A stretch of DNA of 64,000 nt from Ascidia mentula (lineage: Eukaryota; Chordata; Ascidiacea; Phlebobranchia; Ascidiidae), in assembly GCA_947561715.1 (NCBI GenBank), contig OX387204.1, forward strand, positions 18,295,001 through 18,359,000. Direction: 5' to 3'. Position 1 is the stretch's first letter. Each line of letters starts with the position of its first letter. Below are positions 25,470-37,845 of this stretch, piece by piece. The notes under the pieces are model-generated. The model ran no database searches. It saw only the letters and a program-made list of their open reading frames with translations, and was not told the origin of the DNA. The translations under genes were made by a program, and so were the position numbers.

Positions 25470-28400
25470 ATGAACTTTATTTTTTTGGTGTTGAGTCTGT
25501 TGTCAACATTAATTGCAGGTAAACAAAACATTTTAGTACGAAAACTTTGGCAAATAAACGTTAGAACAACCAAGAGTTAACACATATGTAGAACCACACA
25601 TGTACAACCACACAAGTGAAAACATGCGTTCCATACCAAGATCGGATACTAAATAGAGTGTTGAAAAATAAATAATAAGAGCCACGTTTGTTAATCTTTT
25701 TCATTCCGTGACATACGCAAAAATTCCAAAGGAGTGTTTTGCACGTTGGGTACGTTTTATTGTAGTAAAAAAATGTTGCCATCACAAGTAAACCAAATAA
25801 ACTTGTGCTTAAAGTGCTTAAAGTATCGTATTTTGTGTTTAGAGAAATAAAATCGATAATAGATAAAAGTTTATTCAGGTGGAAAATCGTCATCTTGTCG
25901 ACCTTCGGCTTACAGTGGGCACAATACTGGTTCTGAAATCTCATCTTCATGCACAAGTTACGAACATGCATTGGCCACAGGCACTGGTGGAACTGCTGCA
26001 ATACATTTGTATAGAAACACACTCGGCAACAACATTTGTTCGGTACAAAAATTTTCGAATAATATTTCACGTTTGCCTGCGAAATTTTTCCGACAAATAT
26101 TATTGTTTGCGTCAGTAAAAAGAATTAGTTTGTCCGTACAAATGCAAAGCAACTACTTTCTTTCGGTTTTTCAACTAACAGTTGCCTTTTCATAAACTAA
26201 AGTTTTAATAAACTGTATTATGCAGCAAAACATTTGGTGCGACAATGAATAAACATAAAATTTAAAGAAATCAGTCGAAAGCTTATTTTACAAGTTGTTT
26301 TAAGTATTCATTACCGCCAGGTTTACGAAGGAAGCAACAAAAACGGAGTCTTGCTGGGAACGTTTACTGGTGATGGAAGTGCGACAGGAATTGTGAAATC
26401 AAATACCGGTTCCATGTATTTGAGTTGCCCATCTTTACGGGGAATTACTTCAACTGTTGGCTTCGCGTTTGTTAAAGGTCTGGAATATGCCTTTTGCCAA
26501 CAAACAATATTTGTTTATTTACAAATAAAACTTACATGGTACAAATCAATAGTTTATAACCCCATGTTGTACCATAGTCAACGAGGAAGCCTCGTGCAAC
26601 TTGGAGTTGAACGTGGAAGATCTTCCAACAACTCTCGTTCTGCCAACTTCCAGCAATGGGAAGTTACCACGATTCTTGGCTTGTAATTACACGGTGTCAA
26701 CTCCAGTGAGGTGCAACTATACAGTTACTGTGTCGTCAGGACTAACTCGTTCCACAGCAGACAACATATTCGTAAGTTAACAAGTTTTTACCACAAGATG
26801 ATATAAGTGATCCTTTCGGTGACAAAAGTTTTTGGTAATTTCGATTGGAAAAAACATGCCAGTTAACTTCTTCAGTAATGCGACGGTTTACATTTTTTCA
26901 TTCAAGTACAAGAGGGCTGGCATGTTTTTTTGTTTATTCAAAATTATTTTATTTAGCAAAATTATGTTCAACATTGGTTGACATTTTAAAACAAAATTTC
27001 TTTCAGATTTTGTCAGATGATCCTTCCCATCTCGGGACAAAAATAACCCAATCACAAACTAACGAAGTAGTCACCACAGTTCAAGCACGAAGAGTCAACG
27101 TTCAAATATTCACTTGTTGGGCTACAAATGTTCCTATCATCCACATCGACTCAGGTTTGTATTTAAATTTTGATTCAATAAAAGCTTTGAAATTATGAAT
27201 AACTTTCACATAAACACCTACTGAAAATTTGTTGTTGCAAAAAAATCAAACCCGAAGAGAGTTTTGACTAAAAATTGAAAAAAATGTAGTTTCTATGGCT
27301 TATGCAGATTGCAAGTTGTTTGATGCGATGGAATGTACCGACTCCGTCAAGTTGAAGTGAGCGTTGAAGTTAAAATTTTATTTACCGATGGCAACACTCC
27401 AATACGATTTTAAAACTTGAAAAATAAAATAAAATTTGCTGTAAAAATCTTATGTCGTTTTCAATCCTCAAAGAATTAAACCAAATCACCTAACATGCTT
27501 TAAAACATCAAGAAATTCTGACACAACAATCAAACCGAATTGTCAAATAAACAAGTAAAACGATATCTGCAATATTAGGTTTCAAATTAATTTCAACCTA
27601 CTGATAGTTGCAAACTTACATCTGAAAAATAAATTCTGTTGCGTTTTTAGCGTCAGTAATCATGGACTAAACTTACTTCGAGCAAGCGGAGAAGATATTT
27701 TGTATATTTCTAATCAAACGACCACCAACCTTAATTCTCTTCCGGAGAGTTGCAAAGCTCCAGCAAATAATCCAGTTTTTCAATTCGATCTCAACAAATG
27801 TTCTCCAACTAAGCAGGTTTCTCTTCCGTTCGTTGTTTTAAAATTGGTTGTCAATATTCGTTCTGTTAGTCACTATAGTCTTCCACTCAACACAAAAACA
27901 AATTGTTGTTGGTAGGTTATTGTTGCTAATACCATTCATCACAAGTTCAACAAACCGCTGACACGGACCCTGCTTCTGACAAACTGAATGTTAGCCAAAC
28001 AATAGGATGCAACACATACCAATTGTCCTTAAATTTAAACCAAAGTTTTAAACGCTATTGGGTTGTTTCCTTTAAGTGTACATGTGTGTGTGCTAATGTG
28101 GTTCCTTGCTTCAAAGGGAAAGAGGTGTTTGTTTAAAAACTCTACAAAATCAGATTAATGTTTTGTTCCTCTTAGAAAACAAGCGACATGCTAAGATTGG
28201 TTTACAAAGTTCGCAACTTCAAGTACAACAGCCACGTAATTAGTAGAATGTCCTACCGACCTTACTGGGAGATATCTTGTGACTACAACGAGTCGGAAAT
28301 GTTGAACAGAAATATTAAAGTGGACGCTGGTTCTGTTTTAACCAAATTAGTGTAAGTGGGTGGGTTTTAAACTTTTTACAACCACAAGTTCAAGTTAACC

Positions 28401-30546
28401 TCAAACTCTTTAAACAGAAAAGAAAACTTTGTCTCTTCACAAAGTATGGTTGGCAACATTACGGTCAGCTTTGTGTTGTTTGGTGACGAGCAAATGCGAA
28501 CCCCGTTGACATCAAATTCGATCGTCAGTGTTCCTGATTACATCTACGCAAAACTGGATATTTCGGCCTACAAAAAAATAGATTTATTGGTGAGTAACCT
28601 TTCGAAAAGGCTCAGTTTTTCATTAAAGTATTTCTTATGAGGTCACACCTTGCATATATGTCAAAGGTAACGTTTCATAAAACAAACAAAGGACGTTAGC
28701 TAAAACATCTTTTATCTTATGAAAACAGATAAAACTATTTATATTCGTGCTGGCTGATATCGCGGTGCACTGCTTTTTTGTTAATCGCGTTTCAATTTAG
28801 TTGAAAAGTTGTTGGATCACAAGAGATGTTGGAGGAAATGAAAGATATGAACTCATCAGAGAAAGGTGATTACCCCGAGCAAATATTTAAACCATCCTTC
28901 TTTCGTTTGTTTTGGATTTTTGGGGAGATTTATTACCGTAAAACAGCCTACGACGGTTACAAATAAGCAAAAACAAACAAACGCAGTGTCAAGAGTAATT
29001 TTTTTTCTCTTTTAGCTGCAAAGTTGAACACGAGACTGAAACTGAAGACACCATTGTGGTGACGAGAAATTATCAACCGATCTACGCCACCTTCAAGTTT
29101 CGTTCATTCGTTTGGATGAACGTGTCTGTAAACCAACAGTCCCTGTACGCTCACTGCTACGTGCAATTATGTGACAACACCAACACCGTCTGTGCACAAC
29201 CGGTAAGATACATTTTTCTATTTAGAGCGCAATTAATGATTCCATAAATGCAAATACACACATCGTGTTGCCGTCATCCACAAAGTTTTGCTTTCTTCCC
29301 ACAGGATTGCTCACGTGGACGAAATCGTCGATCTGTGGTTCCGGGTTTAAAGGAAGTCATATCAGTTGGACCTTTCTATGTTTCGGTTCCGGATCTGTGT
29401 GAAAAGGTGAGTTAGGACGAAGAAAGTCTCTGTAAGCAAAGTTTTATCAGTGCGGCAACTTTCCTGGAGAGACGAAACTTACTTAAACTGAATAAGTTGT
29501 CTTGAGTCGTGCGATTCATGCATGTTTATCATTGTACCTTACTATCTAAAACTATGAACCCATCGAGGAACCTCTTTTTCCATTTGTTGAGTATTGGGAA
29601 CAGAAATATTTGGACACACAAATCGACTATTTCCGAATCTTTGCACTTAGAATATGGATTACATTTAATGCTTGTTTAGGAAAATGGAGGTTGCTCTGAC
29701 TCTTGCAACGTCATAAACGGAATCGTAAAATGTTCATGTTTTGAAGGTCACGTCCTCGACAAGGACAAGAAAACGTGCATAGGTAAATGTGGAGGAAACC
29801 TAAGTTAATAAGTGTTGGTTAATTATTAGATAAAGAATGGTTGCAGAAAATCATAATGCTATGAATAGGAAAGCCAAAACTATAAGCTATTAATCATCTT
29901 AAGTAAAGTTTCGAACACTAACTGCGTTCATCATCAGTATTATAAACAACATGCAACAGAGCACCGAGGTAGACATGCAACTGAACGGGTAAAAAATCAT
30001 TGAACATAGACGACAGCTCCAAACCTCCCTACCTGTTCATCATTTAGGTCTTCACTGCAGCATATTAAGATATGCTGATGACGTCGCTTCCGAGTTGTTG
30101 GTGCTGTCACGTTATGTGACTCAGGCTTGTTGCTTTGAGTTGTTGTTTTTTTTTTCTGTCTGTTCACTTTCATGTCCACCTCGGTGCTCTGCAGCATGTT
30201 GCTCATTCAATTATAGTACTAATGATGAACGCAGTTCGTGTTCGAAACGTCTCTACTTTACTTGATTAATATGATTAATAATTGCATATTAGCTTTGGAT
30301 TTCCTATTCAAAGTAATTAACTCCACATATTTTGCACCCAGTCGTAATGCTACTTGCTCTTAATTTATTGTAGGAGTGGAGCAAGCATTTGAAAGCAAAG
30401 GATTCCAGAAAATGGAAATTCTTTACATTGCTGTTGGAGCCATCGTTCTTTTGCTTATTGTGGTTTTGGGGTTGATATTAATGCGTTTGAAACCACGTCC
30501 TTGGAATGGAGTGTTTAGCCAGGGCGCACATGTGTGTGGAAAGTAG
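25470..30546 (+). CDS. CUB-CUB-ZP-EGF-transmembrane surface protein, intact (gene B)
   Basis: Fourteen exons give 634 aa with no stop: 25470-25518, 25879-26042, 26321-26477, 26578-26771, 27007-27154, 27308-27356, 27651-27816, 28176-28351, 28418-28589, 28801-28865, 29016-29202, 29305-29406, 29680-29782, 30374-30546. Residues 1-16 (MNFIFLVLSLLSTLIA) are a signal peptide. CUB1 is about 17-123 and CUB2 about 124-237. The ZP module is about 238-543, with CWITRD and HCYVQLC in ZP-C and a furin-type site RNRRS near 516. EGF is 544-577 (ENGGCSDSC). The TM helix is about 590-612 (YIAVGAIVLLLIVVLGLIL), with a short tail. Several exons and adjacent introns nearly match gene A, pointing to recent duplication or gene conversion. 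The architecture is like CUZD1; the ligand is unknown. Confidence 0.9.
29889..30284. repeat. Foldback element with hammerhead-like cores in the last intron of gene B
   Basis: Long imperfect inverted arms (29889-29980 and about 30165-30284; shared gcagagcaccgaggt-type core and gaacgcagtt) enclose a non-coding centre. Each arm reads outward as CTGATGA (or CTAATGA), a GAAC/GTTC stem and GAAAC: minus strand 29937-29908 and plus strand 30219-30251. The plus-strand one continues with GTC. It lies between the EGF and TM exons. Confidence 0.65.
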
Positions 30547-30675
30547 CTGCCTTCAAGACCACACAGCAATCGTTCACAACAGTTTATATTGAATGCCGAG
30601 TTAAACCTAATTGTGCATACAACTAAACAATCGCTTGCTTTCATTGATTTGAAAGAATATTCAAGGAAGTAAAAA

Positions 30676-30681
30676 AATAAA
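30676..30681 (+). other. Poly(A) signal of gene B
   Basis: AATAAA 130 nt after the stop codon, same strand. Confidence 0.55.
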
Positions 30682-31268
30682 CTTTGCATATTTTGGATTT
30701 ATGTTAAAAAATAGGTTGAATTAATAATCACTCCTTTTCGATTTAAATTGTGTAATTTGTAACAATAGTTATAATCCCATCCAACAGAATGTGTAAAACG
30801 TACTAAGCAATGTTACGTTCTAACAAACGAACCCATCGTATTTGTTTTGTATATAATATATGTCATGCCACTTTCAAAAACAAATAAAAAAATGCAGCAA
30901 CAAACTTTTATACACACGATTTATGTTAAACTAAGCAGGTTGGTAGCAGTTATATTATGCGTATTGCAAATGAAGGCTTCGGTTACTATTGCAGTTTAAC
31001 TTAGTGACCAGAAAATCATGGAACAGAATTATATGATTGCCATACTATGTGAGATTGAGTACCACAGTACCTAATTATAATCCCAGTACAGTATAGATGA
31101 ATAGTTGCATTTTTTTTGTTTGTACAGCTTACGTAACATACACGGCAATTTTTGTTAGTTATAAGTGGAAGATTTAGATCATTCATAACTTGATTGAAAT
31201 CGTTTTGAATATTTTGCTGCCATTCCCGTATTGACAAACAAGATTTGCACCTTTATTTAATAGTACAG

Positions 31269-31381
31269 GCTCAGATATCCCATTCTCATGCACAAGTTAT
31301 CAGAGGGCATTCGTTGCAGGCTCTGGTGGTGTTACTACAATACACATGTACCGCTACACACTCGGAAACAACACTTGCTCG
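31269..31381 (+). pseudogene. Orphan CUB1-type exon
   Basis: Flanked by an acceptor (tagtacag) and a donor (gtaaag), it reads SCTSYQRAF then YRYTLGNNTCS, matching the C-terminal two thirds of the first CUB exon in genes B and C. The N-terminal third with CRPS is missing. No signal-peptide exon precedes it, so it is an exon relic of another paralogue. Confidence 0.7.
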
Positions 31382-31799
31382 GTAAAGTTTTTAAAGTTTT
31401 AGTTTGGTTTACAGGTCTCACCGAAGGTGCGTAATTTGGTTTTCGTGTTATACGCGAGAACTTCTGCGTTTAACATTTTTTCGAACAGACAATTGTCTTG
31501 TAAAGTAAAAAGTTCACATGTGCCAAAAGTTTCGATAAACAATTTCTTTTTTGGTTTTATTCCTGTTTTCACACTCAAATGCTGATTGGTTACAGATTAG
31601 GACGAAAACGTAGGTAGTTGCAGGGTTTTGAAAGGTAAAACTGTCTAGTGAATGTTTGCATGGTTTCTGAAACATTACGAATATTATTGAAAACAATTAT
31701 AGATAAGTAACAGCAGTTTTCCAATACTTTTATTCGCTGTAGCGAAAGCAAACGTAATACAAAAGTAAAGTGAAAAACCAAAGTTCGTCGAAGTCGGAA

Positions 31800-31910
31800 A
31801 GTCATGGACTCCTAATTGGATTCATTGTGCTTCTCGTCATAGCTGTGTTGCCTTTGATCGGTTGCTTAGTGAGACGGTTTTTCAAAACTATAAACCAACG
31901 TCAATCGTGA
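31800..31910 (+). pseudogene. Orphan transmembrane-type exon
   Basis: The frame ending at the tga at 31908 reads GLLIGFIVLLVIAVLPLIG followed by a basic tail (RRFFKTINQRQS). It resembles the terminal exons of the CUB-ZP genes but is not closely alike. No clean splice acceptor was found just upstream. It probably belongs to the same decayed gene as the preceding CUB exon. Confidence 0.45.
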
Positions 31911-32623
31911 GTTACCTGAACATTGCAAATACCTAAAATATTTTATATTGTCGCTAAATCACAACTTTTGGATATTTCGCATGATAAACCAGGTTTAATT
32001 GTGCCCATAACCTGTGATACCATGATGTTTTTTCAAATACAATCTGTACTAATCGGTAAACTAACCCGTACTAGTTAAAAGGAAGAAGTTTCATGTTTCA
32101 GAAAGACGATTCAGAGGTATTTATTGCACGTACAAGCTAATAGTTACAGATGCAAGTGTTGTGTGCAAATACAAACAAAAAACTCAATAATGTCGTCAAG
32201 AAAGTTCAAGAAATGTCAAAAAGACGAGTAAAAAAGTGCGTTGTCAGGTGAAAGACGTGCAATATGCAATACGTAAATTCACTCAGTTGGGCGTTGGTAT
32301 AATTGCGCATGTTAATTTCGTATCCAAAATTGTTCATTTTAAATAAATATTGTTGGAATGTTTGCATCAAGTTTCAATTAAAGTCAGGTTAGGAAAACAC
32401 AACAATTTGAACTCACGTGCGATCTAATGTCAAATGCGTTAATCAAATAGGATTTCCCATCGATCATAAATAATATTGTTAAGTACTGGATTGAGACTCA
32501 TATTTGGCATATAGGTCGCAACAGTCGTGGTGGCATGATAGATGTTCTACAACCAAGCAGTGACTAAAAGTTTATGTGTTATTCGCATAGACATAGATAC
32601 ATAGATTTGCTTTCTTCCCACAG

Positions 32624-33619
32624 GATTGCTCACGTGGACGCAAATCTGTGGAACCGGGTTTAAAGGAAGTCATATCAGTTGGACCTTTCTATGTTTCGGT
32701 TCCGAATCTGTGTGAAAAGGTGAGTTTAAAATCTAGATAATTTATTAAAATAATGTAATCATAATTAAAAGAAATCACGTTCAGTTGTTTCGAATCAAAG
32801 AACTATTTACCATTTGCTCGCCACCTTTACTTAAATATCCACTTAATATTCTCTTTAATTAAAATCAAAGGAAATCAAGGCGATAACATCCCTTGGATTT
32901 TCTTGCATTGCAGCGAAAAAATCATGGCAAAAGAGTCCCAACATATGTTATTGAAAAATTGTAAACAAGAACTTTAATCTAGAACAATGGTGGATGCTCG
33001 GACTTTTGCAACGTCATGAATGGGAAAGTTCATTGCTATTGTTTCGAAGGTCGGTACCTTGACAAAAACAAGAAAACCTGCATTGGTAAGAAAAAAATAT
33101 TTAAGTCATTGATTCCATAATTGTTAGAGGTTTTACCAATGGACATAAATATGTTGGCAACGTGGCAAACCAAACGCATTTTCAATATAAGCGATGTAAA
33201 TGTCATCAAAATGCTTTTCAATATCTATAAATTAAAATAAAGCAACGGAGCATTTTGAAACAAGGTGCGGAACAAAATTGCTGACGGAATTGTTCAGCAA
33301 CACTCAAAGCGTGTAAAATTATTATGCTTGAGAATTCCAGTGCGAATGGTTAATTAAAATTCGGATAAAACTATTTCAATCTTCGACATCTTCACTTGAA
33401 ATTGTGATCAGGTTGTGGATTTCAGAAACCACAAAATAAATTTTAACGCTAAATCAGCATATTATGTCACTTGCAGATGTAGCGGAAGTGTTGCAAAGCG
33501 AAGGTTTCCAGACTTTGGAAGGTGTTTACATTGCAGTTGGATTCATTGCAGTTCTGCTTATTGCTGTGTTGGGCTTTATTGTTAAATGTTTGAAGCGTCG
33601 TTTTAACAAGAACGAGTAA
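32624..33619 (+). pseudogene. 3' remnant of a CUB-ZP gene: post-ZP, EGF and TM exons
   Basis: Three exons keep good splice sites and open frame: 32624-32719 (DCSRGRKSVEPGL), 32982-33085 approximately (EGF, NNGGCSDFC), and 33477-33619 (DVAEVLQSEGF, a TM helix and RRFNKNE). They are closest to gene A. Six bases are missing at the furin-type site compared with gene A, leaving RGRKSV in place of RGRKRRSV. CUB and most ZP exons are absent. A poly(A)-type AATAAA follows near 33803. It could still act as an alternative 3' end for gene B transcripts, but decay is simpler. Confidence 0.7.
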
Positions 33620-33819
33620 TATGCTTACTATACCAACAAAAATTACTAACTACATGCTTTGGATCCGTATATTCAATCAAAAGTCTCAGTTGTCATAAAA
33701 AATAACCATGTAACCATTCATTTGTGTTTGTCAATAATGAATTTCTGCTTGTAAATTTACGTTTCATACAAAAAAAAGTGTAAATAAAAGTACGTTCCAT
33801 CAATAAAACTCAATAAATG

Positions 33820-34474
33820 TTAACTCTATGCTTATCTTTAAGTGAAATAGAAACAGTACACGACCACGTTCACAACCCTGTTGATTTGGATAACTCTGGT
33901 GGTTAACTTTATTTGTAAACAATAAGTCTGTATCCAAACGTTCAGCATGACTGTTCAAGGTAAACACATTTTCACATTCTATATCATCATGGCATTAAGC
34001 TTGACAGGGTTGTTACTGTTTCGTTTATTTAAAGAAAACTTGCATTACAGATATTTCAATTTTGTGTACCCGCCTGGAGTGACGCAACAATGTGTTTTGC
34101 ATCGCAGCAAATACAGGAAACGATCAATATTAAGAACGACCTGACTTTGAAGTAAAGTTCGCGTATGCGAAGTTTCGTGGTTGAATAAATTGGTCGAATG
34201 TTTTCGCAGTTCACGCAAATGCGCCACGTTTATTTGCATGCGTGGACGGTGCGTGGGATTTCTGATAATGAACTTGCATTGATGTTGTGTATCTGGATGC
34301 CACATTTTTCGTGTTAAATGCGAAATTTTGGCTTCATCGGTTTTAATGCGGATACTATCGTCATCACAGTGAATATAAATTCAGTTCATATTAATTCAAC
34401 CACAGAAAAATCATCTATTTCTTATTTAGCATCCAAGTGAAACATATTAGTGCCGCTTGCATTTCCTGTTGAAG
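33820..34474 (+). promoter_or_regulatory. Upstream region of gene C, related to the duplicated promoter block
   Basis: Short matches in order to 16960-17250 and 25030-25310 (caaatacaggaaac, tcaatatt, gcggata) place the same upstream module before each CUB-ZP gene copy. No other gene is seen here. Confidence 0.45.
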
Positions 34475-36894
34475 ATGAACTTTATTTTTCTTTCGGGTCT
34501 GTTGCTGACGTGGGTTGCAGGTAAAAAAAATGTCCATCATTTAACCTAATGTGTGTTCGGTTTTATTTTTACCTTTTAACATGTTGAGAAGAAGCGTGTA
34601 CTGTGTTAACAGACATACTACGATACCAAGCAGGTTTAAATGCAGTTTGAGCGAAGCTAGAGTTAATATTGGCTTCGTTCAGGTCGAGTTTCGTCGTATT
34701 GTCGGCCTTCGCTGTATGTAGGAAACAAAGCTAGTTCTAGTGTCTTATCCTCTTGTGGAAGTTATGAACGGGCGTTTTCAACGGACGGTGACGGAACAGC
34801 AGCCTTGCACATATATTACTACACACTCGGAAACAGCATTTGTTCGGTAAAGAAAATCACTTTGTTTTTTCATAAAGAATTGATTGGAGTTCAATGCTCA
34901 TGAAAAAGGACAGAGCAGCTGATTGCACGTTTGTAACAAATAATTTTATCCGAGTTGGTCATGTCCCGGAGTTCGAGAAATTTTCTGCCATACGTGGTTA
35001 AATGTATTACATGGATTGTTTTATGTATTTGGTATTCTCAGTACCAATTCACATTCCACAGGACAACAAACAAACTAAGAGACCCATCACACCCCGTGAA
35101 AATTTCCAAGAAATATTAACAACAGATATTTAGTCACGCTGCGCTTATCAAACTTTTACTTTAACGTTAGGTATACGAGGGAAGCAACAAAAACGGAGTC
35201 TTGCTGGGAACGTTTACTGGTGATGGAAGTGCGACAGGAATTGTGAAGTCAAATACCGGTTCAATGTTTTTAACTTGTCCAATGTTGCGAAGCTATAGTT
35301 TCCCTGTGCAATTTGCGTTCATAAAAGGTCGGGTATTTAGTTTTTTTATATATTTCTAATATTGTTGTTTGCAAAAAATAATTTCTTCCTATTTTCTTCA
35401 TATGAAACTTTGTGTTTGAGATTTAAAATACTGGTTACGTTACAAAAATACTTCCTTGTGAAACAGCAAATAAGAATTATTAAACTTTATTCACGTTACT
35501 TAAATTAACGCGCTGTTTAGTCACTGATGAAGTCTCGTGTGACTTGGAGCTGAACGTGGAAGATCTTCCAACAACTCTCGTCCTCCCGACAAGTAATGGA
35601 AGATTGATGCAAGGCCTTGCTTGTAATTACACGGTGTCAAGTTCAGTGAGGTGCAACTTTACAGTAACTGTGTCGTCAGGACTCACTTATTCCTCAGCAG
35701 ACAACATATTCGCAACCTCGCATAAAATTACAAATATTATTACCTCAAGAAATCTGCCTACCCAGCACCACTTCTTTTGCGTGGCACAAGTAAAAACTTC
35801 ATTGTCAATTTCAATTAATGTTATAAACTAATTTGGTTCATAACAATATTTGAAATTAAATTCACATAAGCTTTTCCTGCAAGTTTATATGTAATGAGTC
35901 GTATAAGTCTTGTGACACTGAACTATACTTTTCATAAGAATCACGAAACTATAAAAGTTGGCATCAGTTTATTTTGGTAGGTTTTCCTTAATTTTGTAAG
36001 AATTTGAATTGCTCAAACCACGGTTCTTGTCTAAACGACGGGTTGTTCCTTGTGTCAGTGTCTCACATGGGACACAATTTTTTTCCATTTGTGTACTAAA
36101 CTAAACAAACAATACACATTGGATAAACTGGCACAGTGGAACAAAAATCTTTTCAATTTCAAAACAAAATTTCTTCAGGTTTTGTCAGATGATCCATCCC
36201 ATCCCGGAACCAGAATAACTCAGTTACACAATCACGAAACAATTACCACAGTTCGTGCTCGAAGAATCAACGTTCAACTATTCACTTATTATTCCACAAG
36301 TATACCAAGCATTCACATTGATTCAGGTTTGTCAGATCCTGTGCCACGAAAACCTTGCTAATAATAACGGCGTATGCGAAAACGTTTTGGATAAACGTAA
36401 ATATTTGAACTGCGTCCGTTTTCTAAAGCGGCCTGTGCATTAATATATTTGTCATAAAGTCACACATGGCGTATTTATAGGATTAATTTGTCACAGTCTT
36501 TTTGTTGTGTGACACTTTCCACCATGTAATTCTTTAGTGTTCGACAGTGCAAGTATTAAAAGGCGATTACAACAAATATAAAGATATTTTGCATCAACAA
36601 ACAATCCGTGTCGATTACTAAATATTATGATTTCTATCTTTTTGGAAGTCGGATTAGCAAACAATGTTCGTTTTCATTTTGTTGGTAAAAAAGGCAATTA
36701 AAGAGTTTTTTACCTCACGCAGATTGCACGCTGGACAATGAACTGGAATGCACCAACTCTGTTAGGTTAAAGTAAGTGTTTCAAGAGCGCTCATAGCATT
36801 TGGCACACGAAATTACCAACATATGGCAATATTGCCTAAAATAGTGTACAGTCTGTATAACTTTGTTTATCATCTGATTTTTGTGACACGGGGC

Positions 36895-37115
36895 CTGACG
36901 GCACTATTAGTTAGGCTTTGCTTGGCCATGGTGTTTCCACCTTGTTTTCTCCGTAAGGTTGCACCTAGTTTGGTGCCGAACGGATGACGGTGATTGTATA
37001 GTCACCACAAAGTGGAAGTCTTTACTTGGCCGTTTGGTCAGCAAAGTCGTCTGATAGTCACGCCAGCTGCACTAATGAGACCTTATAGGTCGAAACAGTG
37101 GCCATCTGTCTGCAG
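36895..37115 (-). repeat. tRNA-derived SINE-like element in a gene C intron
   Basis: The reverse complement reads aagctgcagacagatggcca, gtttcgacctataaggtctc, attagtgcagctggcg, then ttccactttgtggt and catccgttcggcacc. It matches 47060-47290 and 12460-12680. Its first 50 bp are also the arm and loop of the foldback at 2853-2930. Confidence 0.6.
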
Positions 37116-37759
37116 CTTATAAAAGTCTGTATTACACCGCACACACGGTTATCATCTTATAAATTGTCATTTTGTTCTTTTTTAATTAACAAGCAAAACC
37201 ACAAAGTAGAAAAATTTTATGTTACAGTGTCAGTTCTCGTGGATTAAACTTACTTCGAGCAAGCGGAGAAGATATGTTGTATATTTCTAATCAAACGACC
37301 ACCAACCTTAATTCTCTTTCGGAGAGTTGCAAAGCTCCAGCAAATAATCCAGTTTTTCAATTCGACCTCAACGAATGTTCTCCAACTAAGAAGGTTTTTG
37401 TTCATTACTTCAAAAAAGTATATTTTTAATATTCGCTCTGTCAGACTGTTGCTCTATTTTCCTCAATTTATTCAACATACTTTACGACATAACAGTTGTT
37501 TAGCTACCACAAACACCAGAACCACAGACGCTCTTTGCTAACGAAATATGTGTTATGTATATCGGTCAACCTCACCTATACTAGACAACGAAGTAATATT
37601 ACATGCAATGGCATGATTGTCAGGATCGCCCCACTGCGCAGGTCCTTACTTGGCGATCACAAGCGGCTATCGTATCGAGATCATTAGGTATACAGGTTTC
37701 GCAGGCCATCTTTGTAGCCCAGTTGGCTCTTTTTCCGACAAATCGGAGAAAGATCTGAA

Positions 37760-37845
37760 AAATCAAGCTCCCGGTGAGGTTTGAACTCACGACCTTGGGC
37801 TAAACAGGGTCTCTACCATCAGCGGTTTCACGGGGCATAATGTGG
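37760..37845 (-). repeat. tRNA-like sequence (SINE head or tRNA relic)
   Basis: The reverse complement contains gctgatggtagagacc (box A-like) and gtgagttcaaacctcac, which is a perfect 5-bp T arm with a TTCAAAC loop. The acceptor stem is imperfect and the anticodon arm is weak, so it is called tRNA-derived and not a working tRNA. Confidence 0.5.

Noticed and set aside
37760-37845. Functional tRNA gene
   Set aside because: Only the T arm is perfect; acceptor and anticodon stems are poor.
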